A stretch of 64,000 bases of DNA from Myroides sp. N17-2. Its GTDB lineage: Bacteria; Bacteroidota; Bacteroidia; Flavobacteriales; Flavobacteriaceae. The stretch is taken from NCBI RefSeq assembly GCF_002286775.1, contig NZ_NSGJ01000023.1:1-64000 (forward strand), in the 5' to 3' direction. The number at the start of each line of letters is the position of its first letter. The first letter of the stretch is position 1. The position numbers were made by a program, and so were the translations under genes. Of the stretch, positions 1-11,633 are shown piece by piece. The notes beneath the pieces were generated by a model that saw only the letters and a program-made list of their open reading frames with translations, searched no databases and had not been told where the DNA came from.

Positions 1-60
1 CCGATTTACTAGAAAAATATGTACTTTTACTCATCGTGTTTATTGTTTTGCAAGACTAAA

Positions 61-2597
<2,537 letters not shown>

Positions 2598-2660
2598 ATT
2601 ATTTATTGCATTTGGAACAAAGATAACATCTTCATCGCAATTCATATAATCTTGTAATTA

Positions 2661-3293
2661 TTAATTCTCAACAATCTCTGCTAATGACTTCTTCTTTGAA
2701 GTTGCATATTTCAAAGGAATATAATCAGCCTCTACCACATCCATTTCATAAAAACTCATTGTTCTTAAATCGTAGATAAAAGTACCAACAGTAACAATAC
2801 GATCCTCGTAATTTTCATAAACTGAAAACTGGTAATAATTACCTCTTTTTCCTGAACCATCTTCTACGGCATTAGGAGATACATCTACTCTTAACCCTAC
2901 TCCTTTTCCTCCATTAGCAACAACAGCTTTATTAAATTCATCACTAAGATAGTCTTTAGCAGATGTGGTTCTAAGTGCATCTAATACTGTCTCTAAGCCA
3001 TCTTTCTTTACTGTTAATCTACTCGATTCAGCCATAAGAGTAATTGCTTTCTTATTATCTACTTTTAAGATTTTTGCTGTACTTTTCAGAATAGTAGGCT
3101 CCTGCTCATACAAATTCTCCCAAGGAGCTACTGTTTCTATTGTTTTTACAGGCTCTTCTTCTACATTAGCACCATCAACTACTACTTCTTCAATAGGATT
3201 TTCTTCTGAACCAGAAGTTCCTTTTTCATCTTTACAACCAAATAAAGATAGACCAAGTACTAAAACTCCAACAAATCTTACTATTTTATTCAT
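2661..3293 (-). CDS. Hypothetical lipoprotein
   Basis: Secreted SPII lipoprotein: MNKIVRFVGVLVLGLSLFGC gives a positive n-region, hydrophobic core and lipobox LFGC with the lipidated Cys at residue 20. After it comes a Glu/Val-rich linker (to about residue 50) and then a folded domain that includes VGTFIYDLRTMSFYEMDVVEADYIPLKY near the C-terminus. I do not recognise the domain. It is upstream of the DUF6495-ligA pair with a 63-bp gap containing the promoter-like TATCTTTG element, so it may be separately transcribed. Confidence 0.75.
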   Translation of the reverse strand: MNKIVRFVGVLVLGLSLFGCKDEKGTSGSEENPIEEVVVDGANVEEEPVKTIETVAPWENLYEQEPTILKSTAKILKVDNKKAITLMAESSRLTVKKDGLETVLDALRTTSAKDYLSDEFNKAVVANGGKGVGLRVDVSPNAVEDGSGKRGNYYQFSVYENYEDRIVTVGTFIYDLRTMSFYEMDVVEADYIPLKYATSKKKSLAEIVEN

Positions 3294-3460
3294 ATCTAAT
3301 CTTTTTCTTTAAATATCTACTTAAAACCTAAAATTGCACAAGATATACCTCCCTTATATTAGTCTTCAAAAGAGGTTCCTCAAGGCAACTATTATACTCT
3401 TCCAAGATACAAAAAAAGCAAAACACCCATTCGTTTATTTGGCGAAAATATATAGCAAAA

Positions 3461-3489
3461 AAAAGACCTCCTAAAATAGGAGGTCTTTT
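3461..3489 (-). terminator. Rho-independent terminator of the rpsF-rpsR-rplI operon
   Basis: An 11-bp perfect stem (AAAAGACCTCC with GGAGGTCTTTT) with a 7-nt loop lies 20 bp past the rplI stop. On the minus strand it is followed by a run of eight T. Confidence 0.88.
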
Positions 3490-3509
3490 ATATATATAAT
3501 CATTTAAGA

Positions 3510-3953
3510 CTATTCTTGTTCAGCAACTACTTCGTAAGCTACTTCAACGATTACATCACGGTGTAAACGAACGTTAGCAGTATATTTACCTAAACGTTTG
3601 ATAACTCCTGAAGTGATGAATTTTCTATCAATTGTTTGACCGTTTTGAGCGAAAACTTCAGCGATATCTGCATTAGTTACAGATCCGAATAATTTCTCAC
3701 CACCAGCTTTAACAGTGATTTTGATATCTAAAGCTTTTAATGCTTCTGCTATAACTTTAGCATCAGCTACAACTTTAGCTTCTTTGTGCGCTCTTTGTCT
3801 TAAGTTCTCAGCTAATACTTTTTTAGCAGATGGAGTAGCTAAGATAGCTATTCCTTGAGGGATTAAATAGTTACGTCCGTATCCTGGTTTAACAGTTACT
3901 ACGTCATCTTTAAATCCTAACTTTTGAACGTCTTGTTTTAAGATAATTTCCAT
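3510..3953 (-). CDS. rplI: 50S ribosomal protein L9
   Basis: L9 binds 23S rRNA at the base of the L1 stalk and restrains frameshifting. The N-terminal signature is intact: MEIILKQDVQKLGFKDDVVTVKPGYGRNYLIPQ is the classic L9 start with GYGRNYLIP. A long central helix and a C-terminal domain (KRLGKYTANVRLHRDV) follow, and 147 residues is the usual length. It is last in the rpsF-rpsR-rplI operon, 66 bp after rpsR; that gap contains a small hairpin (TTTCAC/GTGAAA at about 3982-3997). A strong terminator follows. Confidence 0.97.
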   Translation of the reverse strand: MEIILKQDVQKLGFKDDVVTVKPGYGRNYLIPQGIAILATPSAKKVLAENLRQRAHKEAKVVADAKVIAEALKALDIKITVKAGGEKLFGSVTNADIAEVFAQNGQTIDRKFITSGVIKRLGKYTANVRLHRDVIVEVAYEVVAEQE

Positions 3954-4019
3954 TGTTGATGTCCTTTTTAAAAGAAGTTAGGTTTCACGAGTGAAAACCA
4001 ACAACCTTAGTTTTTTATA

Positions 4020-4316
4020 TTATTTTAATAAATCCGCTACGTATGGCATTAAAGCTAAGTGACGTGCTCTTTTTACCGCTACAGATACTTTTCTTTGGAA
4101 TTTCAAAGATGTTCCTGTTAAACGACGTGGTAAAATTTTACCTTGCTCGTTTACGAATTTTAATAAGAAATCAGCATCTTTATAGTCGATGTATTGAATT
4201 CCTGATTTTTTGAAACGACAGTACTTTTTAGTTTTGTTAGTTTCAATGTTTAAAGGCGTTAGATATCTGATATCTCCGTCTTTTTTTCCTTTTGCAGATT
4301 GCTCTATACTTGACAT
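4020..4316 (-). CDS. rpsR: 30S ribosomal protein S18
   Basis: S18 forms a heterodimer with S6 on the platform of the 30S subunit. Visible landmarks are [40 protein letters not shown] and the C-terminal [19 protein letters not shown], the standard S18 pattern. There is a single N-terminal Cys (KYC), so no zinc-binding set. It is 98 residues, slightly longer at the N-terminus as in other Bacteroidota. It lies only 5 bp after rpsF, so the two binding partners are made from one transcript. Confidence 0.97.
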   Translation of the reverse strand: MSSIEQSAKGKKDGDIRYLTPLNIETNKTKKYCRFKKSGIQYIDYKDADFLLKFVNEQGKILPRRLTGTSLKFQRKVSVAVKRARHLALMPYVADLLK

Positions 4317-4321
4317 AACAA

Positions 4322-4663
4322 TTAAGCTTTTTTAGATTTTAATTTCTCTCTTCTTCTCTCAGCCCAAGATACAGCATGCTTATCTAAAGCTACAGTTAAG
4401 AAACGCATAATTCTTTCGTCACGTCTGAATTCAGTCTCTAAGTTGATGATGATCTCAGCTGGTGCTGTGTATTGGAATAAATGGTAAAAACCACTTTTCT
4501 TGTGTTGGATCTCATAAGCTAATTTTTTTAAGCCCCAGTCCTCTTTAGCTACCATCTCAGCTCCTCTAGAAGTAAGAAATTCTTCAAATTTCTCTACTGT
4601 TTCCTTTATCTGTGTTTCAGATAAAACGGGATTCAAGATGAAAACAGTTTCATAATGATTCAT
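4322..4663 (-). CDS. rpsF: 30S ribosomal protein S6
   Basis: S6 partners S18 in the 30S platform. [16 protein letters not shown] is the typical beta-1 strand, followed by [29 protein letters not shown] and the [13 protein letters not shown] segment. The 113 residues end in a basic KLKSKKA tail. It is first gene of the operon with rpsR and rplI. A good Bacteroidota-type promoter is visible 35-60 bp upstream (see 4698-4727). Confidence 0.97.
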   Translation of the reverse strand: MNHYETVFILNPVLSETQIKETVEKFEEFLTSRGAEMVAKEDWGLKKLAYEIQHKKSGFYHLFQYTAPAEIIINLETEFRRDERIMRFLTVALDKHAVSWAERRREKLKSKKA

Positions 4664-4697
4664 AAATACTAAATTTTATTTGTTACAAAATTGGGTG

Positions 4698-4727
4698 CAA
4701 AAATACAACTTTATACATACTATCCAA
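4698..4727 (-). promoter_or_regulatory. Bacteroidota-type promoter for rpsF-rpsR-rplI
   Basis: On the minus strand a TTG (4725-4727) is followed after 19 nt by TATTTTTG (4698-4705). This matches the TTTG / TAnnTTTG consensus for the Bacteroidota primary sigma factor with optimal spacing. The expected transcript start is near 4691, giving a leader of about 28 nt. Confidence 0.7.
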
Positions 4728-4769
4728 AACTAATTTGTCTTTTTATAAAGTTTTAATTCATACACTTCC

Positions 4770-5306
4770 TTATCTCTCTATTTTCTTATCTAATAATAAC
4801 TCCGCTCTTTGATACATCCCCTCTATAGATAACATATCTAAATCCGCGTGAGCTCTTAACCACTTAGCATTCAGCTCTACTAAATCTTCTTTTAAATCGT
4901 AGAAATCATCATTCTTTAGCAAATCCCTTGTAGGATTAGTTCCAAAATAATCAGACTCACAGAACGCTTCTAGTACAACATCATCTATTCCTTTCAGTAC
5001 CTCAACTTGTTTAGTTAACAAAGCTAGATTAGCTACTGCTCCCATCTTTTCTAGTCCAACAGCTATTGTATCAAAAAATTCAAAATCAGCTTGTGTATTC
5101 CACACGATTTGAGAGAAATTACCATTCTTATACATTGCTAAATAATAATCTACATAATAACTTAATATTGCATCTGGATGAATCACTTCTCCCATTAGCC
5201 CTCCCTCATCTCTTATTAAATTAATAAATGAGATGTTTGAAGAGATTATATCATATCGCTCTTGGCTGTTAAATGCCTCTTCTGAGACAACTATCTTTAA
5301 TTCCAT
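4770..5306 (-). CDS. DUF4375 (DMP19-like) family protein
   Basis: Acidic, mostly helical protein of 178 residues with no signal peptide or membrane segment. The central part, SYYVDYYLAMYKNGNFSQIVWNTQADFEFFDTIAVGLEKMGA, resembles the DUF4375 pattern (a conserved NG(G)F/SQ stretch followed by a length of helices ending in GA). DMP19 proteins are described as DNA-mimic regulators in Neisseria, but nothing here shows that role. It lies 36 bp downstream of priA on the same strand and may be read through from it. Function unknown. Confidence 0.65.
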   Translation of the reverse strand: MELKIVVSEEAFNSQERYDIISSNISFINLIRDEGGLMGEVIHPDAILSYYVDYYLAMYKNGNFSQIVWNTQADFEFFDTIAVGLEKMGAVANLALLTKQVEVLKGIDDVVLEAFCESDYFGTNPTRDLLKNDDFYDLKEDLVELNAKWLRAHADLDMLSIEGMYQRAELLLDKKIER

Positions 5307-5342
5307 ATTATTTATTTTATCTCAATTCTTAAAATTCATCAC

Positions 5343-7802
5343 TTAATAAAAATCTACATTAGCCACCACCTTTACAGAACGATACTGTCCGATAGCCTCA
5401 AAGCTTTTTAATATTCTTCTAATATTTTCTTTTGTCTTTACTAGTGGTACATTCTGAGGTATCTTAATTAAAATAACTCTGATATACTGATTGCGTATCC
5501 TATTAATAGCAGGTTCTTCTGGTCCTAAGACAGGGATGCCTAGCTGTTCTTTTAGATTGTTATACAACCAAAATGAAGACTCTTTTAATTTTTCAAACTC
5601 TTTATGTCTTAAAGTCAACTTCACTAATCTATAGAATGGTGGATATTTAAAATTATAGCGTTCATACATCTGCTCTTTATACATCCCTATATAATCATAA
5701 TGAGTTACTTGCTGTATAATGTTGTGATAAGGATTAAAAGTTTGGATAACTACCTTTCCCTTTTTTTCCTTTCGACCTGCTCTACCTGCCACTTGTGTCA
5801 TCATTTGATAAGCTCGCTCATGTGCTCTAAAGTCAGGGTGATAAAGACTGTTATCCGCATTCATTATCCCTACTAAATTCACATTATCAAAGTCAAATCC
5901 CTTCGCTAACATCTGCGTTCCTACTAAGACATCTATCTGTCTCGCTTGGAAAGCCTCTACTAATTTCTCGAATCCATACTTCCCACGGGTTGTATCTTGA
6001 TCCATACGTGCGATACGCTTATTCGGATACAACTCCTTTAACTCTTCTTCCACCTGTTCTGTACCAAATCCCTTAGTACTTAAATCTACACTGTGACAGC
6101 GCATACATTGCTTGGGCATTGGTAATGTAAATCCACAATAGTGGCACCTCAACTCATTTTGATACTTGTGATAAGTCAAACTCACATCACAGTGTGGACA
6201 TTCAGGTACAGCACCACAAGTCATACACTCAACCACAGGGGAGAACCCTCGTCTATTTTGAAACAAGATAACTTGTTCCTCTAAGGACAACGCCATATTA
6301 ATCTCATCTATTAATACATCTGAGAAATGCCCTGTCATCTGCTTGCGTTTATACTTATCTTTTATATCAACTAGTACAACTTCAGGAAGAACGACATTTG
6401 TGAAACGTTTCATCAACTCCACTTTGCCATACTTACCCTGTGTCGCATTATAATATGTTTCTAAGCTTGGTGTAGCCGACCCTAATACTACCTTCGCACC
6501 ATGTTGTTTGGCTAAAATAATAGCACTATCTCTTCCATGGTAACGTGGAGCAGGATCATGCTGTTTATAATTCCCCTCATGCTCTTCGTCTACAACCACT
6601 AATTGCAAATCTTGAAAGGGCAAGAACACTGATAATCTAGTACCAATAACCACCTTTGCCTTTTCTGATTTGTTTAATACCTGATCCCAAACTTCTAATC
6701 GCTCACTAGGAGAATATTTCGAATTATACACTGCTACATCATTTCCAAAATAGTTAGTCAACCTCATCACTATCTGTGTAGTCAACCCTATCTCTGGCAA
6801 CAAGAACAATACTTGCCCTTCATTAGCAATGTACTTTTCGATTAACTTTATATATACCTCTGTCTTACCTGAAGCAGTTACTCCATGTAGTAAGACCACA
6901 TCTTTAGTCTCTAGTGACTGTCCTATTTCCCACAGCGCTTTACTCTGTTCATCACTTAACTCTATCACATCCTGTTTCGCATCACCGAAAATCACACGAT
7001 CTTGGTTTAAATAATATTCTTCGAATATTCCCTTCGTGATTAAAGCTTTTACTATAGCAGATGTAGATTCCGACTCCTCTACTAACTGCTTTACAGTAAT
7101 CGGCTTCTTGTGAACCGCATGCAACTGAAAGTATTTCAAAATCATCTCTCTTTGTTTCTCAGAACGAGACACTATCTCCATCAAGTCAGCTAGACCATTA
7201 TCTACTAAATATTGCTCAGCAAGCTTTACATAACGCACTTGTTTAGGCTTATACTTCTCCACCATCTCCTCTTGTAGGAAGATCATCTTTTTTTCTAAAA
7301 GCGAATTAATTACAGGAAATACCTTCTTGCGATTCAATATAGCGATAATCTCCTCCACCTTTAGGATAGACTGCACCTGAAGCGCTTCATAGATTAAATA
7401 CTCTGCATCATCTAGATCATCTAGATCATCCGGACTTATCTTACTTGCCGGATTAAACTGTATCATCGTCTCACTTTCTAACAGTAGTTGTGACGGCATA
7501 GCACTCTTATACACATCCCCTATCGTACACATATAATAATCAGATAACCACTTCCACAGTACTATCTGCTTCTCTGTCACCACAGGAGTAAGGTCTATAA
7601 TCTCATTGATTTCTTTCGCCTCGTAATATTCAGGTAGTCTATTGTGTTTTTCTATCACCACAGCTGTATATACTTTTGATCGACCAAAAGGAACAGCTAC
7701 TCGCATACCCACCTGGATAAACTCATATTCTGCCTCACTTACTGCATAAGTAAACGTAGGATCTAACGCCAATGGAACAATAACCTCAACAAAGTAATTC
7801 AT
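5343..7802 (-). CDS. priA: Primosomal replication restart helicase PriA
   Basis: 3'-5' helicase that reloads the replisome at stalled forks. The N-terminal 3'-DNA-binding domain (MNYFVEVIVPLALDPTFTYAVS) is intact, followed by a winged-helix region, Walker A GVTASGKTE (about residue 306), DEEH box (about 403), and two zinc sites from CMTCGAVPECPHC and CHYCGF...CMRC (about 524-567) inserted in the helicase core. Motif VI is QVAGRAGR. The 819 residues are normal. A TATCTTTG element on the minus strand at 7837-7844 is a plausible -7 box 35 bp upstream. Between this gene and 8057 there is only a family A repeat. Confidence 0.96.
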   Translation of the reverse strand: MNYFVEVIVPLALDPTFTYAVSEAEYEFIQVGMRVAVPFGRSKVYTAVVIEKHNRLPEYYEAKEINEIIDLTPVVTEKQIVLWKWLSDYYMCTIGDVYKSAMPSQLLLESETMIQFNPASKISPDDLDDLDDAEYLIYEALQVQSILKVEEIIAILNRKKVFPVINSLLEKKMIFLQEEMVEKYKPKQVRYVKLAEQYLVDNGLADLMEIVSRSEKQREMILKYFQLHAVHKKPITVKQLVEESESTSAIVKALITKGIFEEYYLNQDRVIFGDAKQDVIELSDEQSKALWEIGQSLETKDVVLLHGVTASGKTEVYIKLIEKYIANEGQVLFLLPEIGLTTQIVMRLTNYFGNDVAVYNSKYSPSERLEVWDQVLNKSEKAKVVIGTRLSVFLPFQDLQLVVVDEEHEGNYKQHDPAPRYHGRDSAIILAKQHGAKVVLGSATPSLETYYNATQGKYGKVELMKRFTNVVLPEVVLVDIKDKYKRKQMTGHFSDVLIDEINMALSLEEQVILFQNRRGFSPVVECMTCGAVPECPHCDVSLTYHKYQNELRCHYCGFTLPMPKQCMRCHSVDLSTKGFGTEQVEEELKELYPNKRIARMDQDTTRGKYGFEKLVEAFQARQIDVLVGTQMLAKGFDFDNVNLVGIMNADNSLYHPDFRAHERAYQMMTQVAGRAGRKEKKGKVVIQTFNPYHNIIQQVTHYDYIGMYKEQMYERYNFKYPPFYRLVKLTLRHKEFEKLKESSFWLYNNLKEQLGIPVLGPEEPAINRIRNQYIRVILIKIPQNVPLVKTKENIRRILKSFEAIGQYRSVKVVANVDFY

Positions 7803-7914
7803 ATTAACAATACTGCTTTTTAGAAATCAATAACCACAAAGATAAACTCTTTCTTTTTATCTCATCTCTTCAGTACAGCATTCGCTCTTATTTATCGCAA
7901 AATAAGGTATAGAA

Positions 7915-8050
7915 ACATCCCACATAAGACTCTACATAGTAACCACGACACAACACCTATCAAAACATCCATAATGTTTCAGGTGGGCGTAAAGTTTTAC
8001 GCCCCTACCCCCTATATTGGGTGCCTACAGTACGTGGCGTCTATATCCAC
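7915..8050. repeat. Family A modular palindromic repeat, copy 1
   Basis: The copy contains in order CCCACATAAGACTC, a variant of the ACAGTAACCAC module, a degenerate palindrome AAAACATCC-ATAATGTTT, the perfect palindrome GGGCGTAAA/TTTACGCCC with CCTAC, and a terminal CTATATCCACA. The same order of modules occurs 44 kb away in the 51.7-52.6 kb array. It lies in the priA-ankyrin gene gap. Confidence 0.85.
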
Positions 8051-8056
8051 AAAGAA

Positions 8057-8590
8057 CTACTCTTTTTGTTCTAAATAATCAAAAAACGTAAAACTCTCTG
8101 AAAAAGGCTCATATTTTGAAAGTGAATAAGCAGATTCACCACTATTACATTTCAGAAAAGGATCTACTCCTAACTCTAATAATCTTGTTATATAATATCC
8201 ATTATTCACTTCATCTCTCTTATAACTACCCACGGCACCTAATAGTAAATTTCCTCCATAAAAATCCACATAATAAACATCAGCCCCATTATCTATTAAA
8301 TAATCAAATAGTTCACGCATATTTAATACCACAGATTGATGTAGAGGACTTCTCCTAAAAGAGCCACTAGACTGCCTAGCATTAACATCAAGACCTAAGC
8401 CTAAAAACAACCCTATAATTTCTTTAAAATTAATGGGCAAACTCTTCAGTCCATGAATATAATTAATGTAATAATGCAAAATATTATTGCCAAACTTATC
8501 ATTTTCACTAATGTCATATTCCTCTAAACAAACTTTAAGCAAATCAAAGTCTTGTTGGATTACAATCTCTTTTAGTTCATATATTGTCAT
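8057..8590 (-). CDS. Ankyrin-repeat-like protein
   Basis: Soluble protein of 177 residues with two to three recognisable ankyrin units: FGNNILHYYINYIHG, then SPLHQSVVLNMRELFDYLIDNGADVYYVDF and a degenerate GGNLLLGAVGSY...ITRLLELGVDPFLKCNSGESAYSLS. These give the ankyrin signatures (N-x-LH, NGADV, LGVDPF). No enzyme domain or signal peptide. It shares strand and a 45-bp gap with the HEAT-like gene upstream, and both are enclosed by family A repeats. Small ankyrin and HEAT proteins are often immunity partners of toxins in Bacteroidota, but no toxin gene is seen here, so function is open. Confidence 0.75.
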   Translation of the reverse strand: MTIYELKEIVIQQDFDLLKVCLEEYDISENDKFGNNILHYYINYIHGLKSLPINFKEIIGLFLGLGLDVNARQSSGSFRRSPLHQSVVLNMRELFDYLIDNGADVYYVDFYGGNLLLGAVGSYKRDEVNNGYYITRLLELGVDPFLKCNSGESAYSLSKYEPFSESFTFFDYLEQKE

Positions 8591-8635
8591 AACTTCATTC
8601 TATTTTTCAATTAATAAAATATCTTTATACACCTA

Positions 8636-9118
8636 CTATAACTCCTTCAACACCCGTTCAGCAGACACCTTCATTTCTTCATCTGACAATAACTTTTCGA
8701 GTATCTCTATTTTTTCGTTTATCTCTAATGAGCGTACTAAAGAATCGAAAGCACTATATCTATTGTTTATCTCTTGTGTTTTATCAACAACAATATCTTT
8801 CACATAATCTTTTATAAACGAATAAGTCATAAAATTCACAGTCGCCATCACAGCATACTCTACTACCTCTTCATCAGAACTAGTTGTTAATACAGTATAT
8901 AAACTACTTGCTATGCTGTCTTTATAACTAATCGGAATATCATATAACGCTAAAACCTTCAACACCTCTATTCTAGCCAAATAATAATCCTCTTCATTAA
9001 GTAGAATAGCATTATACAAATCCCACTTGGAATCAATATCTTTCCACTCAAGTTCTTTTATATATTCTACTTTTTCCCAATCAGATTTTGAATAATATAA
9101 TTCCTCTATATTCATCAT
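8636..9118 (-). CDS. HEAT-like helical repeat protein
   Basis: Acidic all-helical protein of 160 residues. Segments such as YLARIEVLKVLALYDIP, EEVVEYAVMATVNFM and RYSAFDSLVRSLEI...ILEKLLSDEEMKVSAERVLKEL have the paired-helix spacing of HEAT repeats. There are two ATG codons in a row (9118 and 9115), either could be the start. It is upstream of and probably co-transcribed with the ankyrin-like gene. No catalytic motif. A role in binding a partner protein, perhaps as an immunity protein, is inference only. Confidence 0.65.
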   Translation of the reverse strand: MMNIEELYYSKSDWEKVEYIKELEWKDIDSKWDLYNAILLNEEDYYLARIEVLKVLALYDIPISYKDSIASSLYTVLTTSSDEEVVEYAVMATVNFMTYSFIKDYVKDIVVDKTQEINNRYSAFDSLVRSLEINEKIEILEKLLSDEEMKVSAERVLKEL

Positions 9119-9153
9119 ACTTCTGTATTAAAATCAAACTTTTAATCTAATAT

Positions 9154-9219
9154 AGTGGGCGTAAAGTTTTACGCCCCTACGATTGTGTGGAGACAGAGCG
9201 TAACGTCTATGTCCACATA
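9154..9219. repeat. Family A modular palindromic repeat, copy 2 (short)
   Basis: Consists of GTGGGCGTAAAGTTTTACGC plus CCCTAC, followed by GAGACAGAGCGTAACGTCTATGTCCACA. It carries the palindrome and the CTATGTCCACA end module but lacks the upstream CACACAGTAACCAC module. Together with copy 1 it brackets the ankyrin/HEAT gene pair in the same orientation. Confidence 0.8.
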
Positions 9220-9276
9220 GTTTCATACCCCAATGCCGAAGGCACACATTCTTAATTCTTAATTGAAGTGCAGCGC

Positions 9277-10200
9277 CTATCTTCCATACTGTTGATAATA
9301 ATCCTCAGCATACTTCTCTAATCGTTTTAACAACTTAATATTACTCTTCTCTATATCTGTCAATTCACCCTCTACATTAGCATAAAGTGGAATGTACCAC
9401 TCCACAGAATCAAAGAACTGACGTGCTCCTCTGTTAGCGAATGTATAGCCATGTCGTGCATATATAGTATTTCTTATAATCTCTAAATCAAGCTTGCGCA
9501 ATGTCTTAAGTTCTCTCTCAGACAAATTACGAGTAGAACCATTAATTTTATAAATCTCATCAGATGCAGCTCTGTGAATACTCTCAGCATATTCTTCACC
9601 GTCGTAATTTTTGATTTTCTCTCTATCGTTAATCCAGTCAACTGTATCACTTTCATTACCCTCTTCATCATACTCACTTAGCATCACTTTAGGATTATAA
9701 CTAAAGTATTTTTTATTGATAGAGAACTTCCTAATTAACACAGGTAAATCCTTGCGGTTAGAATACCATTTACCCTCTACTTTACTCTTATCAGGTGAGA
9801 TAGTAAACTTAAATATCCCATCATACTTATGATCCCCAGGTTCCTCTACTACTACATATTGACCAGCACTTGTAGTTTCTACTACCTCCCCTTCGAATGG
9901 TCTAACATTACCCGCTGACACACTATATCCCTCTACTTGACCATTGCTAATACTCTTAACAACAATACTAAACATGTTCATTCGAGAATACACGCCATTA
10001 TTCTCGTGATTTATTTCATCAGCCACAAACTCCCCTGACCAAAGGCCGTAGTTATTCCCAAAATCAGGTACATCAGACATCGCAGAAACTTCCTCTGTCG
10101 CAGGCACTTCATCATCATACGTTTCTAAAGTCACTGGCTTATCCTTTTTACAAGACGCCAATAGCACTAATGCTATCACTATTAAACTAAACTTTCTCAT
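9277..10200 (-). CDS. YARHG-domain lipoprotein
   Basis: Lipoprotein: MRKFSLIVIALVLLASC with lipobox LASC, lipidated Cys17. A middle beta-rich region (about 50-180) contains NNYGLWSGEFVADE and GKWYSNRKDLPV, resembling a small binding barrel. The C-terminal YARHG domain is explicit: RNTIYARHGYTFANRGARQFFDSVEWY (about residues 240-270). YARHG domains occur on bacterial surface and secreted proteins, where they are thought to be structural or adhesive. It overlaps the upstream DUF2306 gene by 14 bp, so the pair is translationally linked. Confidence 0.85.
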   Translation of the reverse strand: MRKFSLIVIALVLLASCKKDKPVTLETYDDEVPATEEVSAMSDVPDFGNNYGLWSGEFVADEINHENNGVYSRMNMFSIVVKSISNGQVEGYSVSAGNVRPFEGEVVETTSAGQYVVVEEPGDHKYDGIFKFTISPDKSKVEGKWYSNRKDLPVLIRKFSINKKYFSYNPKVMLSEYDEEGNESDTVDWINDREKIKNYDGEEYAESIHRAASDEIYKINGSTRNLSERELKTLRKLDLEIIRNTIYARHGYTFANRGARQFFDSVEWYIPLYANVEGELTDIEKSNIKLLKRLEKYAEDYYQQYGR

Positions 10201-10834
10201 TTCTTTTTTTTCTATAAATTAAATATTCTATTATTAATAAGTTGAGTACCCATCCAAGCCAAGCCACTACGATATATACCTCTAATGGTCTAGGCTGAAA
10301 CAGATATACGAATATCACCTTCCACATACGTAAAGTAACAGCAGACATACCTAGCGCATAGCTTCGCCACATATCATACTGATGTCCTATCTTGTCTCCT
10401 TTTAAAACTCTCCTAATACTTCTAATGGTATAGAACATCCATAATATCCCTAACATGATAAAAGCTATCTGTGCTAACAGTCCTCCATTAGCATAATACC
10501 CGATATACAATCCTGATGGAGCAGAGAAGAATAACAATATTACTACATAAACATACCCTAATCGCTTATGCCATTTCATCGAATAGAACTTCCAATCAGG
10601 AAATACCTGAAAGAAACCTATCAACAGAACAAAAATGGACGATATCACATGTATATAAAATATACCTAAATAGGGCGCCAATCCTTCTACTTCCTCTTGT
10701 TTGATAGACAGAAATGCAACATCACTACTTATCGGAAAATAAGCTAATGTAATCTGTACCATCAACACAAAAAAATAGAGCCAACTACAGATGATCACAC
10801 CACGCCCAATCCCAGACACTACACTTTTCAACAC
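10187..10834 (-). CDS. DUF2306 integral membrane protein
   Basis: About six membrane segments in 215 residues. Conserved features of the DUF2306 group are WHKRLGYVYV after the second segment (about residue 88) and the YDMWRSYALGMSAVTLRMWK segment with a conserved Arg and Thr. Function of the family is unknown, with distant similarity to cytochrome b561-like haem proteins. It overlaps the downstream YARHG lipoprotein gene, which suggests the two act together at the envelope. There is no ATG alternative that would shorten the first segment. Confidence 0.75.
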   Translation of the reverse strand: MLKSVVSGIGRGVIICSWLYFFVLMVQITLAYFPISSDVAFLSIKQEEVEGLAPYLGIFYIHVISSIFVLLIGFFQVFPDWKFYSMKWHKRLGYVYVVILLFFSAPSGLYIGYYANGGLLAQIAFIMLGILWMFYTIRSIRRVLKGDKIGHQYDMWRSYALGMSAVTLRMWKVIFVYLFQPRPLEVYIVVAWLGWVLNLLIIEYLIYRKKRNEKV

Positions 10835-10914
10835 TTTAACATTATATCAGTAATTTACGCAAATTTAAAACATTTTTAACAATAAAAACAGATTACCTTT
10901 CTTAGGAATTAAAA

Positions 10915-11125
10915 ATTAAGAGTCATTAGCCCTACAGGCTTTTACCTGTAATATCTCCACACAGTATCCATCTATATTTTTGAATGCTCCGCACGGATTA
11001 CAAATCCGCGCGAACTACACTTGTAAAGATTATTTATCCTTCAGAAGCCTACAATGAAACTCCACACAGTAACCACAATGCTTGCGCTGTCGCGGATTTG
11101 AAATCCGTGACATCTATATCCACAA
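10915..11125. repeat. Family A modular repeats, copies 3 and 4 (CGGATT subtype)
   Basis: Two units in tandem. The first holds CTCCACACAGTATCC and the palindrome CGGATTACAAATCCG (about 10993-11007). The second holds CTCCACACAGTAACCACAATG, the palindrome CGGATTTGAAATCCG (about 11094-11108) and GTGACATCTATATCCACA. The flanking modules are the same as in the GGGCGTAAA subtype, so palindromes appear interchangeable between units. The rest of 10835-11633 is gene-free and AT-rich. Confidence 0.75.
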
Positions 11126-11531
11126 CACTTGCGTTAAGAAAGCATTTAGACTAAAAAAAACAACCCACACTTTTCTATTTTCACTACCTAAAAAGTTTCT
11201 AAAACAACCCTATTTACCAATTACTTCAATAATTCCTCACCTTTTTTAAGTCAAAACAGTCTTTTATAAAAGAATTTCAAAAAAAGTGCTACACTTTTTT
11301 TTCTATAAAAGCCAATAAACACCTAAAATAAAAAAATTAATCTATAAACTACATATCCTGTTAACACCTGTGTTTATCATACTTTATACTAACTTCTTAA
11401 GCACTTCTTCAACATTACTACAAGAATGCTCTATAAAAACGGCTCTTTGTTGAAGAACTCTTGAATAGATCTTGTCGCATTCTTGAAGAGCTAAACACAT
11501 AAATATTTTTTTGAGATCTTCTGTATGGGCA

Positions 11532-11562
11532 CAAAAAAAAGGCCACTAACTTGCGTTAATGA
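11532..11562 (-). terminator. Terminator downstream of the DUF2147 gene
   Basis: On the minus strand AAGGTCATTAACGC pairs with TTAGTGGCCTT around a short loop and ends in a run of eight T. It sits 70 bp past the stop of the DUF2147 gene. Confidence 0.75.
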
Positions 11563-11633
11563 CCTTGTATTTTAAGTCTTAATTCTTCTAATTCTTTTAA
11601 ACGATGTTTAAAAATCTAACTTTAGACTACTGT

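Noticed and set aside
3354..4320. S6:S18 binding leader RNA before rpsF
   Set aside because: The predicted leader is only about 28 nt, too short for that structured element, and no CCG-bulge hairpin is visible.
8116..8807. Plus-strand open frames across the ankyrin and HEAT genes
   Set aside because: Low-complexity Ser/Ile/Tyr-rich translations antisense to better supported genes, with no family features.
10835..11633. A decayed gene in the 800-bp gap
   Set aside because: No frame gives a family-like protein; the recognisable sequence is repeat modules and a terminator.
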